Shown in pieces: positions 48,242-59,931 of a stretch of 64,000 nt of DNA. This stretch comes from Primula veris (taxonomy: Eukaryota; Streptophyta; Magnoliopsida; Ericales; Primulaceae): positions 31,193,631 to 31,257,630 of the forward strand of contig OY821749.1 in NCBI GenBank assembly GCA_963682055.1, read 5' to 3'. The translations under genes were made by a program, and so were the position numbers. Position 1 is the stretch's first letter. Every line of letters begins with the position of its first letter. The notes beneath the pieces were generated by a model that was not told the DNA's origin, searched no databases, and saw nothing but the letters and a program-made list of their open reading frames with translations.

Positions 48242-50739
48242 ATGGAGGGGAAAGAGTTTAAACATTCCTTCCATAACCATATGTTGACTCTCAAAGTTGA
48301 ACAGTCAAAAATCAAGGGTGTTAAATGCAATGGGTGTTCGATGCTGATTTCTGGCCCTTTCTACAGTTGTGGAGAGTGCCAATACTTCTTACATAAAGTT
48401 TGCGCCGAACTACCAAGTGAATTGGACCATCCCTTGCACCCGGAACACCCTCTTGCCCTCCTTGAGTGTTCTCCTTATCCTGGTAATAGTTATGGTTGCG
48501 ATTCGTGTGGAGAAACTGGATCCCAGTTTGTTTACCATTGTTCCGAATGTTCATTTGATTTGGATATGACATGTGCTTCAGCAACACATAAGATTAAAGA
48601 TAAATGTCATCCACATCCGTTAACTCCGTTACAGGTTCCGATCTCTTTCGTCTGTCATATTTGTCGGAAAAAGGATAAAGGGTTGTCTTACAAGTGTTAC
48701 AGTTGTCCCTTTTGGGTTCACCAAAACTGTACCTTATTGGCTGACACGGTTGACCATAGCCATCTTGACCATCCATATCCATTCATAAAGCTGCAACATT
48801 TCTCCCACAACCATACATTGACTCTCCTGGCCAATGAGTTCAAAACTGAACTCAAAACTGAAGATGGTATTGATAATTTAAACGTGAAAATAAAATGCAA
48901 TGGGTGTCGGACAGAAATCTTAGGCCCTTTCTACTGTTGCGAAGAGTGTCGATACTTCTTGCATAAGGTATGCGCCGAACTACCAAGTCCATTGGGCCAC
49001 CCCCTGCATCCACAACACTCTCTCACACTCCATAAGAATGATGATTACCGGGTACAATGCAGTTTGTGTGGAGAAAGAATTGAGAACGGAGTGATGTGTT
49101 ATAATTGCACCGAATGCTTATTATATGTGGACATGAAATGTGCTTCAGCAGCACCTATGATTCGAGATAAATGCCATCCACATCCATTAATCTCCTTACA
49201 GGTTCCGATTGCTTTTACCTGTCATATATGTATGAAAGAGGAAGAAGGTTTGTCTTACAAGTGTAGCGTTTGCCCTTTTTGGGTTCACCAGAACTGCACC
49301 TTGGTACCCGACGAAGTTAAATGCAGTGATCACCCCCATCTTCTTACACTTTTTCCGTCAGTGCCATTGAAATATAAAAAGCGCAGCCAAAAATGTGACA
49401 TCTGTCACGCTACACTCTTCATGTTTCAAAGCACTTATTCTTGCACACGTTGTCTGTTTTTTTCCCATGTAAGTTGCGCAAGATCAGAAACCATGCAATC
49501 ACCGTCAACGTCAAGGTTAGTCAATCTAACACTCATGGGGTGTATAACCCATGTATTTTGCATATAATGTGAATTTAAAAATGATGAAGATAAAGATGGT
49601 ATATTCTTTGATTTTTATTGCTAACTTGGTGTGTTATAACTTATAGGGATCAAAATACCGATGGTCAAAGTCTAATGTGTTTGCCCGTGAAACAAGATTC
49701 AACGGATTTTATATCACGGTTTGTTAGGAATTATATTGAAGGAGATGCTGATAAAGATGATAAGATCGATCATTTTAACCATGAGCACCCATTGTTCCTG
49801 ATTGACGAGGAAATGACTGATAAAACATGTGAAGCGTGTGCAATACGAATATCGGCTCCCTCCTACGGTTGTGTTGATTGTGATTATTTCCTACACAAGT
49901 GTTGTACCGATTTACCCAAACAGATTCGCCACCCACTGCACCCTGAACACCAACTCGTCCTATGGGACAGACCAGATTGCATCCCTTGTTATTGCTGCTT
50001 CCAATATTGCAATTCATTTACCTACGATTGCTCTGATTGTAGTGGATACGTTAGCCTTGACATCAAGTGTGCTTTATTACAAGGAACTGTATACCACGAA
50101 GGTCACAAACACCACCTTAGTGCTTTATTACAAGGAACTGTAGCCAACTCAGTGATGACATGTACTGCATGTGGTTGGAATTCTTATTATATCCTAAAAT
50201 GCAACACATGTAGGTTCGTATTATGCTTTAGGTGTGCTATGATGCCACGTGTCATAAAGCATAGGTACGGGAAATCAGAGCCGTTCAAATTAAAATATTC
50301 TCCGTTTGAAAATCATGATGACGAATATATATGTGAAATATGTCTGGGAGATCTAAACCCAAAACGGTGGTTCTATCATTGTGTCTATGCTGATCAATTT
50401 GCTCATATGAGGTGCATGCTTGAAGCTGGGGCATGTTCAAATATCAAGTTCGGAAAGTCTCAAATGTATGACGATAGACACGAACACTCGCTTACTACGA
50501 TTTCATGTACTTACGATTACAATCGCTGCAACGAATGTGGTGAACCTATGAGGAGGAATATGTGTTCAGGTATTGGGCTTGAATGTATAACTTGTAACTT
50601 CAGGGTTCATCTAGATTGCGACATGTATGGGATAGATGACGTGGCAGGTGATGGGGTGACGTGGCAGCGTGGATCTAGAGAAATAGAGAGAAAGAGAGTC
50701 AGAACCCATAAATTTCCTTCATTTATCAATAAAAAATGA
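48242..50739 (+). CDS. Cysteine/histidine-rich DC1-domain protein, about 12 repeats, two exons
   Basis: Exons 48242-49515 and 49647-50739 (GT at 49516, AG at 49645-49646) join in frame to give 788 residues. The protein is a string of about twelve C1-like zinc-binding repeats, for example CNGCSMLISGPFYSCGECQY, CDSCGETGSQFVYHCSECSF and CHICRKKDKGLSYKCYSCPF in the first 165 residues. Repeats 1-3 (about 10-165) and 4-6 (about 188-345) are a duplicated three-repeat module. Plant DC1 proteins are mostly uncharacterised; by analogy with C1 domains they may bind lipids or proteins, and some respond to hormones or pathogens. A TTAACAG acceptor-like site at 48204 may end a leader intron. The LINE target duplication ends at 48031, so the LINE lies in the promoter or a leader intron. 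Confidence 0.85.
50069..50142 (+). repeat. 51-bp in-frame tandem duplication inside the DC1 gene
   Basis: GTGCTTTATTACAAGGAACT occurs at 50069 and 50120. It adds 17 residues, so ALLQGTV appears twice, placed between two DC1 repeats. Confidence 0.85.
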
Positions 50740-52590
50740 CATGTTTAGTTTTTATATAAATAATTATTTTAGACTTCAAAACTTGTGGCTTGGAAATCCA
50801 ATTTTAATTTGAACTTATTTTCTCTTCCTAATTTTCTTTTGTATGGATGATAAAATAATTATATTACAATAGTAATCGCAGACTAATGTGCGATATGTAT
50901 ATAAATATAATTTTAAACAAATGAATTTAAAATTTTAAAAAAATAAAAAAAAATGATAGAATGAATATAGTAAATTAATAATCGTATATAATGAGTAATA
51001 GAAGTATGTGAGAGAAGTAACATATTTGTTTAGTTATTTATGTATTTGAATTGTATTATGGTATATCATTAATTAGTAAATTAAAATATGAGTATTTTTG
51101 GAAATAATTAGCAAAATTTGACAGATTTATTTTTCTTGAGTTGACTTATATTAATAGTATGATAAGTAGGGGGATGATGTTTCGAACTTTTCGCGATTAA
51201 ATTCGTGTTCGAGCCATGTGTACGTTCATGTTCGTTGAATCTTTAATGAACTGAACGTGAATCAAAATATATAAGTCGTTTAGTAAATAAAACGATCATG
51301 ATTAACATATTGTTCACATTGTAAAGTTTTGATTTATCCCATCAATTATCAATACATACACATGTAAAATGAATAGAATAATATATTTATACAATAAATA
51401 AATAAATAAGAAACCATATGATTTTAGTGAAATATAATTGAAGTTGATAATAAGACTGGTTTTGTACTACAATAACAAGCTAAATGAGTTGTTTACATTT
51501 TATTATATATAATTAATTCTTTTGTTTTGATATGATACTAACCCATAAACCATAAACATACTTTGAATCAAGAGAATATGAACTTGTTTTACAACAACCA
51601 TATTCTTGTTCCGAACTAAAGAAATAGCAAGTCTTCGGAACTTTAAAAGCTAAAAAAAAGCATTGATACCAAACGCATGTGTTTTTTTAAAATCAAAAGG
51701 CTAAAAAAGCTAACAAAAAAAGTTTATGTCAAACATGCACTAAATAACACACTTTTATTTCCGTATGAGTTTATTGTTACATATGTTGTGTATTCATCTT
51801 AATATTGAATAACTTAAATTATAACATTTGGTTCCTTCTTTTAATTTGAATTATTTTATTGTTTATTTTTTCTTAAAAATAATTATAATTAGTTGTCTTG
51901 TTTGATAATCAATCTTTAAACGAATACAATATCAACATAGTATTGTCTCACTTTTTAATTTTGTTTAAATCTAACGAACTTTTTAACAAAATTGCTAGTT
52001 ATGTTATAACTTTTTAATAATTTTTTATTAGGAGTATTAAGTATCGTTAAATCCCGTCCCGATCTTTCGGGATCCCGAATTATCGATAATCCATATTATC
52101 AGGACCCGAACATTTTCGGGTCGAGATCAGGACACAAATTTAATATTTTGGGGTCGGATCCCGTTCTGATTCCACCACGAACTACAACCACTCAACTAGT
52201 ACTATTGTTTGAGCCTCGAAAAGACTAGTAAACCAACGTTTATCTAACTAATCCTATTGCATTCACATCATACTCATCATAAATTTACTTGTTTGGTAAG
52301 CAAAAATGTTATTTTTTTTTACATTTAATGAGTCATTTATGCTTTGCATGATATTCTAGTCTCACAAAAACATACTCTCTATAAATACTTAATTGTTGTT
52401 AGTATTATTTTTAAATAATAATTTTTTTTTTATAGTTAGGAGAAACACAAGTAGTAAGGTGGGATCCAAACAATGTTGATTTTTAATATTTGATGAGAAC
52501 AATTTCATCGAATATAGATAATGATACTCTTCAAAAATAAAAGAGTCAATTATGAGATTGATATAGTAATATTTTTCAAGTTAAATTAAT
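50740..52590. other. Intergenic region, no gene supported
   Basis: The 3' flank of the DC1 gene, very AT-rich. Near 52050-52170 there is a stretch with CCCGATCTTTCGGGATCCCG and CATTTTCGGGTCG, similar in style to 23440-23575. Confidence 0.5.
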
Positions 52591-53677
52591 GGGGCAATTA
52601 ACAAAAACATACCCTACCCCTATTATATTACCAAAAACATACCCTCAAAAATTAAATTAACAAAAACATACCTATATATACTTATTATTTTTCTAATTCT
52701 AATCAAACCATAATCTAACCTATCTCTCTCTAACCGCAACTCTCTCTCTCTAATCGCACCTCTCTCTCTAACACATGATAATCGCACATCTTTATAACAC
52801 GTGCTAATCACCCATCTCTCTCTAAAAATGATTAAAAACTCACAAAATATGCATATACTAATTATAAAACGTCATACCCTAATTTTAAAACTTCATATCC
52901 TAATTTTAAAACTTCATACCCTAATTTCAAAAACTTCATACCCTAATTTCAAAACTTCATACTCTAATTTTAAAACTTCATATCCTAATTTCAAAACTTC
53001 ATACCCTAATTTCAAAAATTCATACCCTAATTTCAAAACTTCATACCCTACATATGAATTTCTCTCAATATTATACATATGAATTCTTCTCTTTCAACTT
53101 GAAACCCACAATGTTTACAATAGTCTCAAAACTCAATAAATAGAAAACAATCTCACTAATTCCATATATTTTTCATATATTACGGGGTATCAAATAGTGT
53201 AATATTTGTGTATTACGTATGTATATATCTGTATTTATATGTATATGGATATCTATATAATCTAGATGGTGTTCGGTAGTTAGTGGCGTGCTTTCGTGGT
53301 ATATGAAGGGATTGAGATAAAGTGAGATATTAAAGAAATATACATAGAAGAATGGATGAGAGAGATAGTAAGATCAGAGAGAGATAAGAGAAAAATTGAT
53401 GAAAGAGAAGAATGAAGAGATATATAGAAGAATTGGTGAGAAAGAAGATTGGAGTAGAGAGAGAGTAAGATGAGAGAGAGATAAAAAAAGAATAAACAAC
53501 ATTAAATTTAAATTTGTTTGGTATGTTTTTGATAGTTAAAGTTGTAAAAATTTATTTGGTATGTTTTTGATAGTTAAAGTTGTAAAAATTTATTTGGTAT
53601 GTTTTTGATAGTTAAAGTTATAAGAGTATGTTTTTGGTAATTTAGTATCAAAAGTAGTATGTTTTGTTAATTTATCC
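52591..53677. mobile_element. MULE-like non-autonomous element, copy 3 (1087 bp)
   Basis: It is flanked by a perfect 9-bp duplication TAAATTAAT (52582-52590 and 53678-53686). It starts GGGGCAATTAACAAAAACAT and ends TTTTGTTAATTTATCC, as in copy 2. It contains CTCTCT-rich stretches, the CATACCCTAATTT minisatellite, an AGAGAGA-rich stretch, and three tandem copies of TTTGGTATGTTTTTGATAGT near 53517-53610. No transposase. Confidence 0.88.
52871..53050. repeat. Minisatellite of ~20 bp units with CCCTAATTT core
   Basis: About nine units of the form CTTCATACCCTAATTTCAAAA. It makes a plus-strand frame of repeated TSYPNFK residues, which I regard as a by-product. Confidence 0.8.
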
Positions 53678-53836
53678 TAAATTAATCAAATATAAAGAAT
53701 GTGAAGTTTTGTGAGACAAATGTGAATGGTGTTAGGGGTGGTGCGTCTTTTTTGAGTACATAAATATCTTAGAAACAGGTTCATATCGGACCTGTTAGCT
53801 GCGTCATAGACTCATAAACAGGTTCGGTTCGGTTCG

Positions 53837-54003
53837 GTTCGGTATTATACCAAACATACGAAATGGATACCGAATTGAACCGACTTTTAAAGTTTGGTTC
53901 GGTTGTACCGTACCGAAAAATCGGTATACCGAATTTTCGGTACCAATTTGTTTGGTTCGATTTGAAAATCGGTCGGTTGATACAAATCGGTACAAAAAGT
54001 CCA
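53837..54003 (+). repeat. Left arm of a large inverted repeat (TTCGGT family)
   Basis: Runs from GTTCGGTATTATACCAAACA to GGTACAAAAAGTCC. Its inverted partner is 55465-55631, with an estimated identity of 80-90 percent by eye. Together they look like the terminal repeats of a non-coding transposon into which the solo LTR later inserted. Confidence 0.7.
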
Positions 54004-54140
54004 CTCTTACAACCTATACCAGCTGCCCAACCCTTAATACTCCAAATAATAAATAGCCCACACTTACTCCATTCATTTCTACCTTCCATATTACGGAATA
54101 CTCTATCTCCATTCCACACTCAAATTTAACCTAAAAAAAT

Positions 54141-55289
54141 TGTTGAACTTAGAGTTCAATAATGATTCTGATTATAACTTTGATTATGTCTTTAATGATT
54201 TTACGATTTCGATGATATAATGCTTGTCTTTTCCAAAAGAAGTAAATAAAAATTTCAAAACGCCAGAAAGATAGAGCACAGAAAAACGAAGCCACAGGTT
54301 CAGACGGAACCAAAATCGGAGCTAAAACGAAGGAGTTATGAGCATTCGAAGAAAAGCGAGAAAACAGAGAACGACCGATCGACTGGACAAAAACGACCGA
54401 TCGTTTTTGGTCCAAATTCTTCCAGTGAGTCCATTGAAAAAACGACCGATCATTTTCAGAAAACGACCGATCGTTTTCTGGAAAACGACCGATCGTCTGT
54501 AGAAAACGACCGATCGTTTTCTGCAGATTTCGAAAACAGCTTTTCAGCTTATTCTGGAAAATAGCTTAAACCACTGAATAAAAGCCTCAACCACTGCCAA
54601 CGGTCATAACACAGAAAAATAGACTTTGTGACCATATAAACCTCCCAAATCTTTCTTCAAACACACCAATCCATCATCCTAAAACCTCTCTTAATCAAAA
54701 CCCAAATTATCACCATTTTGGTGAAAATATTCAAAAATGAGGAAATTAAGAAGAAAGCGATTCAAGCTCGAACAACAACAAAGACTCACCAATTAGCTTA
54801 TTTACAAGCAAATGGAATAGTGAGTGTAGTTACATTTTTGTAACAAAATTGTAACGAGTATTTTATAAACTCATTTTTGTGAGCGAGTGATCGGGTAGAG
54901 GCTTTGTAAGCAAGTGAAGCTTAAAAGCTCTAAGTCTTTCATTTCGGGACACTCATAAAGTGAGGGGAAGCTTAATCGGTCGATTAGCTCGTTAGGATTG
55001 TAATATCCGGGAAAAGAATTTTTAGTGAAATACTCGGTAGTACCGAGGAGAGGACGTAGGCGCGTTTTGCCGAACCTCTATAAATCACGGTGTCATTTTC
55101 TTCCCTTAAACTTTTATTTTCCGCAAATATTTATTATTGCTTGTTTGCGTTTGAATTTATTAACGATTATTAACGCTTAAGTTTAGAATTGCGTAAGTTG
55201 GGGTGTTAGTTGCTTAGAATTTTTAATTAGGCGAAAATCGCCATAAACCTTATTCACCCCCCTAAGGTTTAGCCGCACCGGGGCCAACA
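54141..55289 (+). mobile_element. Solo LTR of the gag-only copia family
   Basis: It starts TGTTGAACTTAGAGTTCAAT and ends GCACCGGGGCCAACA, matching the reverse complement of the LTRs at 38086 and 41889. A 5-bp duplication AAAAT flanks it (54136-54140 and 55290-55294). There is no internal region, so the element was lost by LTR-LTR recombination. It is shorter (1149 bp) and clearly diverged, hence older. It keeps several CGACCGATCG words. Confidence 0.88.
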
Positions 55290-55464
55290 AAAATAATAAT
55301 TAAATCATACATGATACAAAACTTGAGATAATTTCAAAGTAAGTTTTTTCTACTATTTTATTCAATAATTTTGTTAATTCTATACTATTACAATTTAGAT
55401 TTCTTAGTGTGTCTAATTTTTGTTAGTTATCTAATTTAAAAATGGTAGGTGGTTTGTAGGGGGC

Positions 55465-55631
55465 GGACTTTTTGTACCGATTTATACCAACCGACCGATT
55501 TTCGAACCAAACCAAATAAATTGGTACCGAAACTTCGATATACCGACTTTTCGATACCGTACAACCGAACCCAAATTTAAAAGTCGGTTCGATTTCGGTA
55601 TCCATTTTGTATGTTTGGTATAATACCGAAC
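55465..55631 (-). repeat. Right arm of the large inverted repeat (TTCGGT family)
   Basis: The inverted form of 53837-54003: begins GGACTTTTTGTACCGATTTA and ends GGTATAATACCGAAC. Without the solo LTR, the spacer between the arms would be about 310 bp. Confidence 0.7.
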
Positions 55632-55828
55632 TAAACATTAAAATTAAACATTAAAACTATTCAACAACAAAGTTTATAACGCTGCAAGACGTATGTTATT
55701 GAAGAAGGGAGTGCAATTTTGTTGCAAAATGCCGACTTTTCACCAACAAATCTTTTTTCGTTGCACGAATTCCTTACCAAATATGTATTTTCTTGCAGTT
55801 CATTAACTAACTGTAGGTCATATATATG

Positions 55829-56460
55829 TTTTTTTTTTTGAAAATAAAAGGGATACTTTCATTAAATTAAGTCATTACATAATAAGGACAAAAAATGGTC
55901 AGGTACACCAAGAGAACATGAATTATCATAAGCTATTCTAGCATGATTATCTAGACAATTTGCCGGGACATTTGTCGATCTCGGGCTACAGCAAAAACTC
56001 CAATTATTACCGCAAGCAAGTTCACGGATATCTGTAATAAAAGATGCAATTTCCCATGGAACTTCGTTCGTATATCCTTTGCAACATTGTATCAACGTTA
56101 TATTATCCGATTCGAAATCGACTTGATTCCAGTTATGGTCCTTCGCTTTTTGACATGCGGTCCTTAAAACCCAGACTTCTGCCATTAGCGGAGACGACGT
56201 CTGAAACCCGTCACTCCACATGTCCTCCAAATCTCCCAACCCATTACGTACGATAATTCCTCCACCCGACCAAACACGATTGTTTTTAAAAGATGCATCT
56301 GTATTACACTTTAATCTATCGTTAACGGGTTTAGTTCATTTCGTTTGCACTTGGGTGTTTTCAGATGTATAGTCACCGGTATTGAGGTGCTCTTTCAGGA
56401 AGTCTTTATGCAAGTTTAAAACTTGACGAATAACATGCTCCGGAGTTGATTTTTTGTCGT
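55829..56460 (-). pseudogene. LINE 3' remnant with RNase H domain
   Basis: On the minus strand, LKCNTDASFK, GGGIIVRNGLGDLEDM, MAEVWVLRTACQKA, DFESDNITLIQ and NCLDNHARIA show the catalytic D, E, D, D pattern of the RNase H-like domain at the end of plant LINE ORF2 (the frame 56239-55862 plus upstream codons to about 56330). A stop lies about 12 codons upstream of LKCNTD. A T run at 55829-55839 is probably the oligo-A tail. The rest of the element is absent. Confidence 0.65.
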
Positions 56461-57940
56461 GGTCATATATTTGTTTGAAACTCTCTTTTGTTGTTTGTTT
56501 TTTTTGCTTAATTATTCTACTTAGAGAATTACGAAAAAACCAATAATTTAAAACTCAAAACCCCATAATAACAATAGACAGCTTCTCTCTGCTTGATTTT
56601 TTTAACCCTGTGCAAAAAAAAAGTTGTATGTCCCATGTTTCGCCTAGTTTCGACAAATTTATTGTATAGCTTCTTCACAAGGACCGCCCCCCCCGGAGTT
56701 GAGTCCTAGTTCTGCCATTGCTTCCTGTATCCCCTCAGTACGTGCCTCGCAGTCGCTGACAACCACAAAGTCCCTCGGCCCCGCCGTCAAACAAACTAAT
56801 GGGAATCACACTATTTGGCTCTAATTTCAAGTACTACTATTAGCAGATTTTAAAAATAATAAGCCATGTGGTTTAACCTAATGTCAACTAAAAAAACCAA
56901 AGAAACGACTGTTTATAAGCAGATAAATTGTATATGAGTACATACAAAAATAAAAATAAAAATACAAACTATATGCTGCAAACCAAAACGACCTTCAATA
57001 TCAGATATATATTAAACTCTAAAAAAGTATGTGCTTAAGATGGATGAAATGTACACATAAGAGTTTCGGTTTTTCTCTGGTTGTTCGTCGAGGATTCTCT
57101 TTCGATGTGACATTTTCAACATGACTACAAAGCTCAATATAAGGGCGTATCCTAAATTGAAATAATCTCTAAATTTTATTTCACCACCAAAAGAAAAGGA
57201 GAGCTACAAAGTTGAAGTATACCTGAAGGATTTTGACGGACGGAAAATAGAGTTTTAGAGTATTTCTATTTTGATGTGAAGAATAAATTAACTGTGTAGT
57301 TTGATTCGAATTGTTGACAATTTAATACTTTTTTATATATATTAAAAGTCTATGTTTACATTTTGAGCTGTTTCAATTTATAAATATAATTTTCATAAAT
57401 AGAAACAATTTGTTAAATAAAATCACATTTATATCCTTTCCAGCATAAACTTTGTGAAAAATTAAGAGCCAAATCCATAAATTAATGCCTTAATTATATA
57501 AAAAGTCAGAATGAGGCTTGATGAGGAAGTGCCTGCTCCTTTTTAAGCTATATAAATAAGTTTCAATGAGTTATTTAATATCATGTAGTTTATATCTCCG
57601 ATGCTTAAATTAGTGGTGTATGCGTAGAGCATTTCAGGGTTCGAGCCCCGGCCATTGGGCTCTTTTTTGTTTTAATTCTTTTGTATTATTTTGTAGCATA
57701 TCAATGATCCTCAAAATTTTAATTAGGTATGCATATAATACATGTTTATAGCAAGTACGTATCGTTTATCTTTATAGTTTTTACATATCAATGATCCTCA
57801 AAAGGATTTCACATTTGATAGTTAGGTATGCATATAATACATGTTTATAGCAAGTACGTATCGTTTATCTTTATAGTTTTTAATATGACACTAAAGAAAA
57901 ATGACATAAATTATGTCGTAACATATAAATGTAACGTTAT
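56461..57940. other. Intergenic region, no gene supported
   Basis: Contains a short GC-rich patch at about 56680-56790, a tRNA-promoter-like GGTTCGAGCCCC at about 57639, and a tandem pair of ~90 bp at 57697-57880 (GGTATGCATATAATACATGT twice, 99 bp apart). Confidence 0.5.
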
Positions 57941-57942
57941 TT

Positions 57943-59100
57943 TTTTTCACAAACAAAAATTTGCATTAAACCAAAATGTATGACGATACAAAATTTCCGG
58001 CCTAAAAGCTACCACAGCTTATGCCACTATGAGATCTAATAACAAAATACTCAACTAATCTACGCTTCTAAGTACTAAGGAGATAAAAATGCTCATACGA
58101 GCTACATAAAAACGCATTAGCACTAGAAGACTAAACACGATCCGATGAAACATCACGTTTACCACTTTATTTACACTCTATGTCCTCTGATTTTCATTGA
58201 GTGTCGGTTTCCTTTGCGATTCCAATTCCCTTCATTAAAACCTAGGTCTGAGTGAGCCCCTTTATCATCGGTTGAATTTCCATGATCCAAGCTCAAAGAT
58301 GAATCAATATTATAGTTTCCCATTAGATCCTTTAAAGTGTGAGTGTAGTGAACATAGTCATGATTGCGAACCTTTACTTGCGAAGTGGGCTCTTTCTCTG
58401 CATTTTTCATTGCATTCTCTTTCTTTTTTTGCTTTTTTTTTGCCGATTTAGATAACACATTTTCCTTAACATTTTTTTCAACAGATTTACTCAACTCCTC
58501 AAGAGGAGAAGCATTCTCCTTGTTTTCCAAACTTGTCTCAATAGGAATTAAACTTTCTTTATCTACACTGTGAAGCATGGGCTTAAAAGCTTCTGCATTT
58601 GGAGATAATCATGAAAACAATACTTTATCCTTGTTCTCCATCATACATAAATCCTTTGATATGTTTTCAGTGTCATTCTCCACGATTATACTTTGGATAA
58701 GTAAGGCATCTTTTTCGATTAGCACTTACATGATCTGTAGGTTCTACATTTAAATTCTCTAGGGCCGTAAAAGAATTTTCAATTGTACACATAACACAAT
58801 GGCTTTGAGAGCTTATATTATCCCTTTTTTCTAATATATTTGCATTGTTTTTTTGCAATATGGGAGTTTTTTCCCATTTTCTCCATTTTTTTCACTCATA
58901 AGCATGTCAACCATATCATTCACCTCTTGAGTTTTATTTTTACCCTTTGAGCTTGAAGAAATCGTTGTATTCATTACCTTATTAGGCACCCTTTCCTCAA
59001 TGAGAATATCATCTTTTACTAAGTTATTGTCCTCAGTTTCTAAAGGCCCTGTCTCTATATTCGAAACTTTTTTAACAGGAACTTCCTCCCTCATGTTTGT
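57943..59100 (-). pseudogene. Fragmented LINE remnant, possibly ORF1 tail
   Basis: Minus-strand frames at 59094-58831, 58858-58673 and 58578-58171 follow one another and are Lys/Glu/Asn/Ser-rich (VNDMVDMLMSEKNGENG; ENSFTALENLNVEPTDH; SAKKKQKKKENAMKNAEK). SFTALENL resembles the motif common after the knuckle in plant LINE ORF1. The left end (TTATTTTTTTTCACAAACAA at 57939 on) looks like a LINE 3' terminus. No catalytic domain is present, so assignment is tentative. Confidence 0.4.
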
Positions 59101-59139
59101 GGCATGTTCTTTCTCATTTTTTGCTAATGAATGGGGTCA

Positions 59140-59931
59140 TCCTGTATCCGATCGATATCACGCACGTAGTGTTCCATACGTATTCAGGCGTACACATGCC
59201 ATGAGCCGATTATCAGCTAGTCAAGTTCCTTGGTCTCAAGCCATCCGTAAAGAGGTTCATGAATCATGATCTATCACAATGGTTGTTTTGCTGTTGGTAC
59301 GGTCATTCGTTTAGCTAAGGATCTTGCTGAGAACAATGCTGGTGCAAGGATTTTTGTGGTGTGCTCAGAAACCATGTTGAACGGCATCCACGAACCACTG
59401 ACTCAAAAATTGATCATTTAGTCACGTATGCAATATTTGGTGACAGTGCAGGTGCGGTTCTATATAGTTGGTGCAGATCCTGATTTATCGATATAAAGAC
59501 CAGTATTTTCAATTGGTTTCCACTAGACAGACTCTTGTTCCTGAATCGACGGTGCTCTTCAAGGAAGATTTCATGAAGTAGGGTTTGTCGATTCGTTATC
59601 TAAAGATGTACCAAGATTGGTGATTGTTTAATCGAAGCATTTTCCGAGTTCGGTATCACTGATTGGAGCTCGTTGTCATTATTCATCCTGGTGGTGCTGC
59701 GATTCTGAACGCTATCAAGGCAAAAGTTGATTTAAACGAAGATAAACTAAAAGCAACTCGTCATGTGCTTAGTGAGTACGGAAACATGTCGAGTACTGCT
59801 AGTGTTTTGTTTATTCTGGACGAGATGAGAAACCGGTCTCTTAATTAAAGAAGGGAATAGCACCACTGGTGATGGGCTAGAATGGGGAGTCCTCTTCTGG
59901 ATTGGACCTGGCTTGACTGTCGAAACTATTG
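59140..59931 (+). pseudogene. Type III polyketide synthase (chalcone-synthase-like) pseudogene
   Basis: Recognisable blocks in changing frames are: THVVF and ADYQLVKFLGLKPSVKRFM (frame 1), [20 protein letters not shown] and ARIFVVCSE around the catalytic cysteine, [33 protein letters not shown], and [20 protein letters not shown] at the end. In working enzymes the Cys-His-Asn triad extends a CoA-primed polyketide with malonyl-CoA, in flavonoid, stilbene or related pathways. Here several frameshifts and stops (including a TGA at the MPG position near 59201) rule out a protein. The N-terminal part (about the first 140 residues) is absent, and the last codons are cut by the copia LTR at 59932. 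Confidence 0.82.

Noticed and set aside
52801..53082. Open frame of repeated TSYPNFK
   Set aside because: By-product of the CCCTAATTT minisatellite in the third MULE-like element.
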